In this document: one piece after another, positions 35,497 through 43,983 of the stretch
Layout of the letters: the number at the start of each line of letters is the position of its first letter
Position numbering within the stretch: the first letter of the stretch is position 1
Assembly: GCF_022965805.1 (NCBI RefSeq)
Contig: NC_133104.1
Span: 24,548,069-24,612,068, forward strand
Source of the DNA: Primulina eburnea
Taxonomy: Eukaryota; Streptophyta; Magnoliopsida; Lamiales; Gesneriaceae
Reading direction: 5' to 3'
DNA: 64,000 nt
The notes under the pieces: model-generated
Seen by the model: only the letters and a program-made list of their open reading frames with translations
Databases searched by the model: none
Told to the model about the DNA's origin: nothing
Translations under genes and position numbers: made by a program

Positions 35497-36609
35497 TTGT
35501 GCACTGTGAAAAGAAAATTGAATGTGAAAAAGAAAGCATTTTTAGCCGAACAAGTAAGTGCAATCATTCAAAATAATAATACTTTGAAATACAAAGACCC
35601 TGGTTGTCCTACTATTTCATGTATTATTGGAGAACGAAAGATTAAAAAAGCCTTGCTTGATCTTGGAGCTAGTGTGAATTTACTTCCATATTCAGTTTAT
35701 CAAGAACTCAATCTAGGCGAGTTAAAACCTACTTCGGTAACACTTTTACTTGCCGATAGATCTGTTAAAGTGCCAAGAGGTATGGTAGAAGACGTGTTGG
35801 TCCAAGTTGATAACTTTGTATATCCTGTCGATTTCATAGTTTTAGATACACAACCTATCGAAGCTTGTAATGCAATTCCTGTAATTTTGGGTCGTCCATT
35901 TTTAGCAACTTCTAATGCTCTTATAAATTGCAGGAATGGAATAATGAAGTTGTCATTTGGTAACATGACCTTGGAGCTCAATGTTTTTAATCTTTGTAAG
36001 CAACCACATGACAAAGGAGATGAAAGTGAAGATGAAAATCTTATTGAAACTCTTGTGGAAGAAAACATTCAAGAAGGGAGTACTCGTGATCAATTAGATA
36101 TTTGTTCAATTGAAACTGTTAAAGAAAATATTGAAATTGATCTTGATGATTTTATCAGGTATCACTCGTTAACAGGATCAGAGAAAGAATTTGATGCAAA
36201 ATATGAGAACAAAGACGAACCACCAATATTGGAGTTAAAACCCTTGCCAGAAGAATTGAAGTATGCATTTCTTGGAGAAGATGAAACATATCCAGTGGTA
36301 ATTTCTTCCAAACTAGAAAGTGATCAAGAAGGTAAATTAGTTGATATGCTTAAAAGACATAAAAATGCAATTGGTTGGACACTAAAAGATCTCAAGGGCA
36401 TTAATCCACTAATTTGCACACACAAAATTCACTTAGAAGAAAATGCAAAAACATCTCAACAACCACAAAGGAGATTAAATCCACACATGAAAGATGTTGT
36501 GAAAACTGAAGTTCTCAAACTACTTGATGTTGGGATTATATACCCTATTTCTGATAGTAAGTGGGTAAGCCCAACACAAGTAGTTTTAAAAAATCTTGCA
36601 TCACAGTGA
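35497..36609 (+). pseudogene. pol: Athila protease and RT start of copy B
   Basis: 370 codons cut off from gag by the rearrangement at 35455-35515, but colinear with copy A from there on. The DLGAS protease motif is near 35658. The frame ends at TGA (36607-36609), just after the TTTAAAA heptamer, exactly as in copy A. Confidence 0.88.
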
Positions 36610-37193
36610 TAAAAAATGAAAAAGGTGAATTGTTAACAAGTCGAGTCCCATCTAGTTGGCGGATGTGTATTGACTATAGAAAATTAAATGATGCCACTAG
36701 AAAAGATCATTTTCCATTATCATTTTTGGATCAAATTTTAGAAAGAGTAGCTGGTCATCCCTACTGCTGTTTTCTTGACGGATATTCAGGTTATTATCAA
36801 ATTCTCATTGCACTCGAAGATCAAGATAAAAATACATTCACATGTCCTTTTGGAACATTTGCATTTAGAAGGATGCCATTTGGATTATGCAATGCCCCAG
36901 CAACATTTCAAAGATGTATGCTAAGCATTTTTTGCGACATGGTTGAAAATTGTTTGGAAATTTTCATGGATGATTTAACTGTCTTTGGGAATACATTTGA
37001 TAATTGTCTTGAAAATTTGGAAAAAGTTTCAAAAAGATGCGAGGAAAAAGGTCTTATTTTAAATTGGGAAAAATGTCATTACATGATTACTTCTGGAATT
37101 GTTTTGAGACATGTCGTGTCATCTCATGGAATTGAAGTTGATAAAGCAAAAGTTGATGTCATTGCCAATTTACCCCCTCCAAAAACCATTTAA
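36561..37193 (+). pseudogene. pol: Athila reverse transcriptase of copy B, offset -1
   Basis: RT palm with WRMCIDYRKLN and the catalytic FMDDLTVFG; GHVVSS of copy A is RHVVSS here. It is joined to the upstream frame by a -1 step and closed by a TAA at 37191-37193 that copy A also has. Confidence 0.9.
36585..36591 (+). other. TTTAAAA heptamer at the -1 frame junction
   Basis: Phased T TTA AAA in the upstream frame, as in copy A. A -1 slip gives continuous RT coding; the zero frame stops 16 bases later. Confidence 0.5.
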
Positions 37194-37208
37194 GAAATTC
37201 GCTCATTT

Positions 37209-39116
37209 TTGGGACATGCTGGATTTTATAGGAGGTTTATGAAGGACTTTAGTTTAATCTCTAAACCCATTTGTAACCTCTTAACAAAAGACACTGCATT
37301 TGAGTGGACTCAAGAATGTCAAAATGCTTTTGATAAAATCATTCGACATTTAACATCAGCTCCTATCATGCAACCTCCTGATTGGTCTTTACTATTTGAA
37401 ATCATGTGGGATGCGAGTGATTATGCAGTCGGTGCAGTACTGGGTCAAAGAAGAAACGGTAAGCCTTATGTGATATATTATGCAAGTAGAACTTTAAACA
37501 ATGCTCAAATGAATTACTCCACAACTGAAAAAGAACTACTTGCTGTAATATTTGCATTAGATAAATTTCGTTCTTATTTGATTGGATCAACGACTATTGT
37601 GTTTACTGATCATTCTGCTATTAGATATTTGCTGACGAAACAGGATGCAAAGCCACGACTGATACGATGGATTTTGTTGCTCCAAGAATTTGACATTGTG
37701 ATCAAAGATAAAAAAGGAACCGAGAATGTCGTAGCCGATCATTTATCGAGACTAGTAACAGGATCATCTTTTGAAATGACACCAATTAACGATAATTTTC
37801 CTGATGAACATCTATTTTCAGTTACTACTACACCTTGGTTTGCTAACATAGTAAATTTTCTTGTGACAGGAAAAATGCCACCGCAATGGAGTTCCCAAGA
37901 TAAGAGAAAATTTTTGAATGAGGTAAAAAACTTTTATTGGGATGATCCGTATCTGTTCAAGTACTGTCCAGATCAAATTTTTCGACGTTGCATACCCGAC
38001 AATGAGGTAAGTAGTGTCATTAAATTTTGTCATTCAGAAGCATGCGGAGGACATTTTTCTTCAAAGAAAACGGCTGCAAAAATTTTGCAGTGTGGATTTT
38101 ATTGGCCCACTTTGTTTAAAGACACCCACGAAATCTGCAAGATATGTGAAAATTGTCAAAAATTGGGTGCAATTTCAAAAAGAAACATGATGCCTTTGAA
38201 TCCTATCATTGAAATTGAAATCTTTGACTGTTGGGGAATTGATTTTATGGGACCTTTTCCACCGTCGTTTGGATACTTGTATATTTTAGTTGCAGTTGAT
38301 TATGTTTCCAAATGGATAGAGGCAATTCCATGTCGAACAAATGATCATAAAATCGTCATCAAATTTTTGAAAGAAAATATTTTTAGTAGATTCGGAATTC
38401 CTCGAGCTATGATAAGTGATGGGGGAACTCACTTTGTTAATAAACCATTTGCTTCATTAATGAAAAAATATGGTATTACTCACAAAGTAACTACTCCTTA
38501 TCATCCTCAAACAAATGGACAAGTTGAATTAGCTAATAGGGAGATAAAGCAAATTTTGGAAAAAACTGTTAACTCAAATAGAAAAGATTGGTCTCTGCGA
38601 CTTAATGATGCACTTTGGGCATATCGAACAGCTTTTAAAACATCATTGAATATGTCTCCCTATAGGTTGGTTTATGGAAAACATTGTCATTTGCCTGTGG
38701 AATTGGAACATAAAGCTTATTGGGCGATCAAAACTTTAAATTCAAGCATGGATGATGCCAACAAATTGCGTAAATTGCAACTTAATGAACTTGATGAACT
38801 CAGAAATGATGCGTATGAGAATTCAAGGATTTATAAAGCAAAAATCAAGTCATTTCATGATAAAACAATTCTTAGAAAATCTTTTGAGATTGGTAAAAAA
38901 GTTTTGCTTTATAATTCTCGACTTCACATATTCCCAGGAAAATTACGATCAAGATGGACAGGCCCATATGTTGTAAAGCATGTGTATCCTTATGGAGCTG
39001 TGGATATTGAAAATCCTAAAAATGGTGATGTTTTTAAAGTGAATGGACAAAGGCTTAAACCATTTTTGGAAAATGAAATCTTTCAAGAAGAGTTTATTTC
39101 CCTTTCTGATCCTTAA
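37209..39116 (+). CDS. pol: Athila RNase H and integrase of copy B (unbroken)
   Basis: 635 codons, starting right after the shared TAA; the first Met is at HAGFYRRF, so a true start is unlikely and the segment needs read-through from RT. RNase [13 protein letters not shown] near residue 76, [18 protein letters not shown]. Integrase: HHCC finger (HSEACGGHF ... CKICENC), then D in [10 protein letters not shown] in ISDGGTHF and E in [12 protein letters not shown]. The C-terminal domain has [10 protein letters not shown]. All catalytic residues are present, so this is the best integrase in the window. Confidence 0.9.
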   Translation: MGHAGFYRRFMKDFSLISKPICNLLTKDTAFEWTQECQNAFDKIIRHLTSAPIMQPPDWSLLFEIMWDASDYAVGAVLGQRRNGKPYVIYYASRTLNNAQMNYSTTEKELLAVIFALDKFRSYLIGSTTIVFTDHSAIRYLLTKQDAKPRLIRWILLLQEFDIVIKDKKGTENVVADHLSRLVTGSSFEMTPINDNFPDEHLFSVTTTPWFANIVNFLVTGKMPPQWSSQDKRKFLNEVKNFYWDDPYLFKYCPDQIFRRCIPDNEVSSVIKFCHSEACGGHFSSKKTAAKILQCGFYWPTLFKDTHEICKICENCQKLGAISKRNMMPLNPIIEIEIFDCWGIDFMGPFPPSFGYLYILVAVDYVSKWIEAIPCRTNDHKIVIKFLKENIFSRFGIPRAMISDGGTHFVNKPFASLMKKYGITHKVTTPYHPQTNGQVELANREIKQILEKTVNSNRKDWSLRLNDALWAYRTAFKTSLNMSPYRLVYGKHCHLPVELEHKAYWAIKTLNSSMDDANKLRKLQLNELDELRNDAYENSRIYKAKIKSFHDKTILRKSFEIGKKVLLYNSRLHIFPGKLRSRWTGPYVVKHVYPYGAVDIENPKNGDVFKVNGQRLKPFLENEIFQEEFISLSDP

Positions 39117-39141
39117 ATTTTTATGTTGCATTTAATTTTGT

Positions 39142-39156
39142 TTGTTTTTATTTCAG
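39142..39156 (+). promoter_or_regulatory. Splice-acceptor-like site before ORF2
   Basis: T-rich tract ending tttatttcag|g, 127 bases ahead of the ORF2 ATG and just after the integrase stop. It is conserved in copy A. Candidate acceptor for a subgenomic RNA. Confidence 0.4.
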
Positions 39157-39283
39157 GTTTCCTTAATCTTTTTATTTTCCCGGTTAAATGGCGGATAACG
39201 GTACTCCGTGACTCTCATAGTCGGTTAAATCAGTTTCCCACAATTGCTGATACAAAAATAAAAAAAAATCATTTCTTTTCAAA

Positions 39284-39829
39284 ATGGATGAAATTCTCTC
39301 AAAAATTTGTAAATATTTTCCCTCTGTTTCTGAAAATGTTCTAAGAAAAATTTATGCAGGAAGGTGTGAAAGATTGAGATTGCTAATGCCAAAAGGAATT
39401 CCAGAAGATATTCGTCTTGTAATTGAAGCTAAGGTCCGATTAGGAGGAGAAGTTCCACAATCATTGCTCATTCGGTATTTGCCTGGATTAGGAAAAAGCA
39501 CTTATGCGAAAAAACGAAGGGCAAAAAGTTTAGGGGTTTGTCATAAGTGTGCAAGATGGATTTGTGACAAACAATGCAGATCTTTGGGATGTGTTTCCAA
39601 TAACAGAGAAGATAAAATTGATTTCATTAAGAATGGGCTGAGTAAGGAGTCTTTAGATAACATCTTATTGACTCTTGAGACGCATTCTAGTGGACATGTG
39701 CATATTGAACTTCTCCGTTTATGGAAACAATTCCAAGATGAGCGTCATAGTCTTGGGAATCTGACTAAAAAAGACCATGTTTGCCAATTTATAAGAAAAT
39801 TGGATGGGAAGCATATCCTCGACTCATAG
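39284..39829 (+). CDS. ORF2, cysteine-rich basic protein resembling carlavirus nucleic-acid-binding proteins
   Basis: 181 aa, no stop or frameshift. G70 to A80 (GKSTYAKKRRA) leads into C86, C89, C94, C98 and C103. The N-terminal part (residues 1-69) is mixed helical and hydrophobic; the C-terminal part is charged and has no membrane segment, so this is not an env protein. The block order matches my knowledge of carlavirus cysteine-rich proteins, small RNA-binding and silencing-modulating factors; capture from a plant virus or a shared host ancestor are both possible. It is the only extra ORF intact in both copies, which suggests it was kept functional longer than pol. Confidence 0.8.
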   Translation: MDEILSKICKYFPSVSENVLRKIYAGRCERLRLLMPKGIPEDIRLVIEAKVRLGGEVPQSLLIRYLPGLGKSTYAKKRRAKSLGVCHKCARWICDKQCRSLGCVSNNREDKIDFIKNGLSKESLDNILLTLETHSSGHVHIELLRLWKQFQDERHSLGNLTKKDHVCQFIRKLDGKHILDS

Positions 39830-39983
39830 AAGGCGTTGAAGCCGTTTCTGGACGTAAAACCAGAGGAAAATTGTGAGCCACAATCACACTACTGTTTATA
39901 TGCATGTGTGTCATTATTGTTTTTACTATTTATTCTGTTTGCAGCTGTGACCCATAGTTTTGTCATGATAACATATTACCCCT

Positions 39984-40038
39984 ATAAAATCTCTCATATT
40001 TCTCTCTATTTTCGCAGAAAAAAAAAGAAAGTAAAAAC
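39984..40038 (+). promoter_or_regulatory. Leader of LOG with TATA-like and acceptor-like motifs
   Basis: cctataaaatctc lies about 55 bases before the ATG, and tctctctattttcgcag|aaa lies about 22 bases before it. Either a small internal promoter or a 3' splice site could drive LOG. Another acceptor-like tttgcag lies at 39938-39944. All are conserved in copy A. Confidence 0.35.
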
Positions 40039-40677
40039 ATGGCTGGATCCTCTGCACAAACATTGAAAAATATTTGTGTATTTTGTGGGTCGAGTCCTGG
40101 AAAAAATGAAGTGTTTGTAGAAGCAGCGAATAATCTTGGAAAGATATTGGCTGAGAGAAAAATTCACTTGGTATATGGGGGAGGTAATATTGGGTTAATG
40201 GGATCTGTTTTAACATCTGCTCATCTTGGAGGTAGTCAGGTTTTGGGTATTATTCCTATAGCTTTAGCTTAAGGAAATATTACAGGTGTTACGATTGGTG
40301 AGGAATTAAAAGTTTCTTCTATGTATGAAAGAATCACTCAAATGATTGAAAATTCTGATGCTTTTATCGCACTACCAGGTGGTTTTGGTACATTTGAAGA
40401 AATTTTTCACACTGTTTCTTGGGCACAACTTAATATCCATAATAAACCTGTGGGCTTGTTGAATATCAATAATTATTATGACAGTTTGTTGACATTTCTT
40501 GATAAAGCTGTGGAACAGAATTTCATTTCAGAAAATTCACGACGGATGCTCATCTGTGCTTCGACTGCCGATCAATTAATTGATGATCTGGAAGCTTTTG
40601 TTCATAAGCCTGATCCGATGATAACAAAGATCAATTGGTCGCAATCAAGCAGTAAGAAAAGGAAGTTGGATCATTGA
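40039..40677 (+). pseudogene. LOG, cytokinin riboside 5'-monophosphate phosphoribohydrolase, captured copy with one stop
   Basis: 213 codons, the normal length for plant LOG enzymes, which release free cytokinin base from the nucleotide in one step. CVFCGSSPG near residue 13, VYGGGNIGLMG near 45, MYERI with R98 at the site of the family's DMHxRK arginine, and the signature PGGFGTFEE at 113-121, with E121 as catalytic Glu. WAQLNIHNKPVGLLN follows, as in plant LOGs. The tail SSKKRKLDH looks like a nuclear signal. TAA at codon 78 (40270-40272) is shared with copy A. Plant LOG genes have several introns; this copy has none, so it came from mRNA. A downstream Met at codon 95 could start only a partial protein. 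Confidence 0.92.
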
Positions 40678-41923
40678 TTCAAAAGTCGTGGATTGGTTTG
40701 CATTTGTTTCAGTTTGTTATCTTCAATAAAATTCCAGGTGATATCTCTTTCATTATGCACTCTTTATTACTAGTTATTTTGACATTAGGGACAATGTCAT
40801 ATTTTGATTGGGGGGAGAACAAACTTATATAAAAAACATTTAAAAAAAAATTAAAAAATTAAAAAAAATATATTATTTTAAAATAAAATTATGTTTATTG
40901 TTTGTATCTTAGTAATTTTTGCAAAAATGTTATACATTACATGTTTGAAAGATTTAAATTAGAATATGCATTAATCTATTTAAGAATGTTTAAATTTTTA
41001 TTTGAAAAAAAAAATGTCAATTATAATATTCTGATCAATATAAAAATATGATTTATGAAATCTTTTTGAGTGATTAACCATTGTGATAAAATCAGGTATT
41101 AAAGTATATGGCCCAAGATATACCTTATAAGAGTGCCTAAAATTTTAAACTCACACATATTTTGTGAGTGAGTGGAGAGGACTGAGAAAACAGCTTTCGA
41201 GCCTTTATTGATCATGAGAGAGACTATCTATTGTTTAGATCTTGAGTTCTTATTTTGAAAAAAAAAATGATATTTCCTGAAAAAAAAAAAGAAAAAAAAA
41301 AGAGAAAAATACAAAAAGAAAGATGTTGAAGATCTATGTAATTTTTAAGTTATATGCTGCGACCCATTTTTCTCTCATAAGAATAAAAAAAAAGAAAAAA
41401 AAAGAAAGAGAGAAATACATTGTACAAATTAAATAAATATGTGGTCAAAAAGCATAAACTTAGTCTGATTCCATGATGTAAAAAAAAAAAAATCAGGAAA
41501 AAAAATATATAATAAGAACAAATGGATTTTAACTCAATGGATTTTCTATCTTTTGATTAGTTTGGCTCGTTTGTCTGTCTGCATTCTGTAAACCATTTTC
41601 CTGAGCATTCATCTGTATTCAAACTCCATGAGAGAAATCGTTGCCATAAATAGAAACATTTATTAACCTGTGAGGATATGGAGTTGAGACTCTTACTAGG
41701 AATTTCTGAAGGCCGTGTACACTTAACTACCTGAAATAAGCTTTGAATTAATCATCTCAAATTATTTCATAAATTATAATTATGATGATCTTGATATAAC
41801 TTTGACAGTTTTCAAATTTAATTTAAACACTTAGATAGTTCTGATTACATTTCTATTTAAATTAATCAATATGTTTTGTATTGCTATTAACGCTTAAATT
41901 GCTAGGGACTAGCAATAAGCTGG
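40678..41923 (+). other. Non-coding 3' tail of copy B
   Basis: AT-rich with A runs and no supported ORF. A purine tract gattggggggagaa lies at 40807-40818, far from the LTR. The inverted pair actcacacatat / tgtgagtgag near 41150 can form a hairpin. Colinear with the tail of copy A. Confidence 0.7.
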
Positions 41924-41933
41924 TTGGGAGGTG
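41924..41933 (+). other. Polypurine tract of copy B
   Basis: ttgggaggtg directly before the 3' LTR; primes plus-strand synthesis. Confidence 0.85.
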
Positions 41934-43521
41934 TGATAAACATAAAAATTGTACATTAATTAAATGTTTTATAATATAAATATATAGTTTTTGTTCTATT
42001 AAATGTTTAAATATTATATGTTTTATAATAAATTGTATAAAATATAAGTAGTTGTGTAATTATAAGTTTTTACTATTTTTACAGGTTCGATAAAAGAAGA
42101 ATAAACTTGGCATTGCAAATGGGATTAAGATGATTCTTGGACCTGTAGAAAGTTGATGTTAATATCTACAATATTGATGGCAAGCATGAGATAAAAATCC
42201 TTTCACAATTGTGATCAAATTAAGCAACAATTAAAGTTACCAAAGGAGTGGCAGTTTTACCATGCTCTAGTATTTTGACCATATCTCTCAAATTACTTGG
42301 TCAAATATTCTGAAAAAAATACCACAACTAGACAACTCAATTATCCACATGTTTCATTTTATGTGAAGAAGCAAATTCGAAGAAGAAGACCTTCAAAAGT
42401 GATGTGTAATATAATATTAATTTCTTGGAACACCAATGAAGACTTTTGTGTAAAAAATAATATTTTATTTGTGGTTGTCTCCCCAAATTTGGCTATAAAT
42501 AGGGGTGTATTGTAATGTATTGAGATATCCCTCATTCTATGAACAAATCTTTGAGTTCATAATATTTCTCTCTATATTTTTCTTTTATTTATTCATTTAA
42601 ATATAATTAGCATGTTAATTTCATATTCAAAGTTTTACACTTTGAATAATGAATAGCTAACTTCCTAAAGTTGAGATGATAAGGTGAAACTCTTGGCATG
42701 ATAATAAGGTTATTATAAGGTAAGAATCTATGTTTTATATTATTTAATCATTATTTATTGTTTATGTTATATTTATTTCTTTAAGTATTTCTATACCCTA
42801 CTTATAAGTGGGAGTTTTGATTTATTGTTGCTATATGTTACACTAAATTCTTGGAACCATTTAAATGTTAGTTTGGTATTACCAACCATTTAAAGTGGAT
42901 GACTTGAGTTATTATATATAAATATATTATAATATTAAATTCTTGGAACCATTTAAATGTTAGTTTGGTTTTACCAACCATTTAACTTGGATTCCTTGAT
43001 TTACTATATATAAATATATCATAATAATATTTTCTTGGTACCATTTAAATGTTAGTTTGGTTTTACCAACCATTTAAAGTGGGAACCTTGATTTAGTGTT
43101 TACAAATATATATATATATATATATAGCACAATAAATACTTGACCACATTTATAAGTTTTGGTATATATTATATACTTATAAGATAATAATATATAACAT
43201 AATATAAATATGATTATTTAATATATTGGAACCATTTTATTAAGTGGATTTCAATATTGTTCATTAATGTTAATTTTATTTAAATGCCAAGAGTGGATCC
43301 TTTAATCTCAACTACTTAAATTAAAATTTGAATAATTAAAATTTACCCATTAAAGATTCAATTAAAATTAAAAAGAAACAAAAACAAAAACAAAAACAAA
43401 AAGACATTATAGTGGACTTGTAATTACCATTGCTTCCCTGTGGATACGATATTCGCACTCACCGAATTATATTACTTGTGGACAACCTGCTCTTGGGAGT
43501 GCAACAATCAAAGTCGCAACA
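41934..43521 (+). repeat. 3' LTR of copy B
   Basis: 1588 bases, tgataaac...gtcgcaaca. It has three 90-base repeat units and an intact TATA, unlike its 5' partner. The remaining differences are few, so the insertion is young. Confidence 0.95.
42493..42501 (+). promoter_or_regulatory. TATA box in the 3' LTR of copy B
   Basis: ctataaata. From here transcription would run out of the element into the flanking Tekay-like LTR, not into gag. Confidence 0.7.
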
Positions 43522-43971
43522 CTTTTGTTCATTTTTTTTAATGCTCATGAAACTTATGTTGATTATGCTATTTTTCACTGCTGTGTGCTACGTATATACT
43601 TTTTATTACCGGTACAGGTGTGTTGAGTCTTTAGACTCACGAGGCGTGTGTGATGCAGGTGAGCATTTTGATCAGGGGACCGGAGGTGCCGAAGACTGAG
43701 TAGGCAGGCGGAATGTGCGGTGACACGACCCGAGGACCGTATGTTTTTCCGCATTATGATTTACGAGTTTTGAGAGGAGTTAAACATTTTTATATGTTGA
43801 TGATATTACGATTTTTATACGTTTACGTTTACGCTGATTTTGGATGACGTTAGTTATTTTTAAACTGCGTCATTCTTGTTGGCAAATAAATATGATTATT
43901 TTAAATGTTATTTCAAAACTACGAGCTTTTAAAAAAATATTTCCGCATTTTAAAAGAGCAGACGTTTCAGT

Positions 43972-43983
43972 TGGTATCAGAGC
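43972..43983 (+). other. Primer-binding site of the Tekay-like element, tRNA-iMet type
   Basis: tggtatcagagc, two bases after the LTR end at 43969. Confidence 0.93.

Larger units (their letters stand above)
32169..43521 (+). mobile_element. Athila-type LTR retrotransposon copy B, carrying ORF2 and a full-length LOG
   Basis: 11,353 bases with an exact duplication ctttt (32164-32168 and 43522-43526); the unbroken LTR sequence is seen in reverse at about 29900. The primer-binding site is of the tRNA-Asp type. Gene order is gag-PR, RT, RNase H-IN, ORF2, LOG. It lies opposite to copy A, forming a long inverted repeat with it. Private damage: a 59-base deletion that removes the 5' LTR TATA box, a one-base loss in gag, and a deletion with filler after protease residues. 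RNase H-IN (635 codons) is unbroken here. Confidence 0.95.
30194..43969 (+). repeat. 5' LTR of the Tekay-like element, split by copy B
   Basis: Starts tgtaacgtcccg and ends gacgtttca. Net length is about 2.4 kb without copy B. It lacks about 245 bases present in the other LTR (47435-47680). A 93-codon ORF at 30752 is in the leader-like part, has no family resemblance and is not treated as a gene. Confidence 0.9.
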
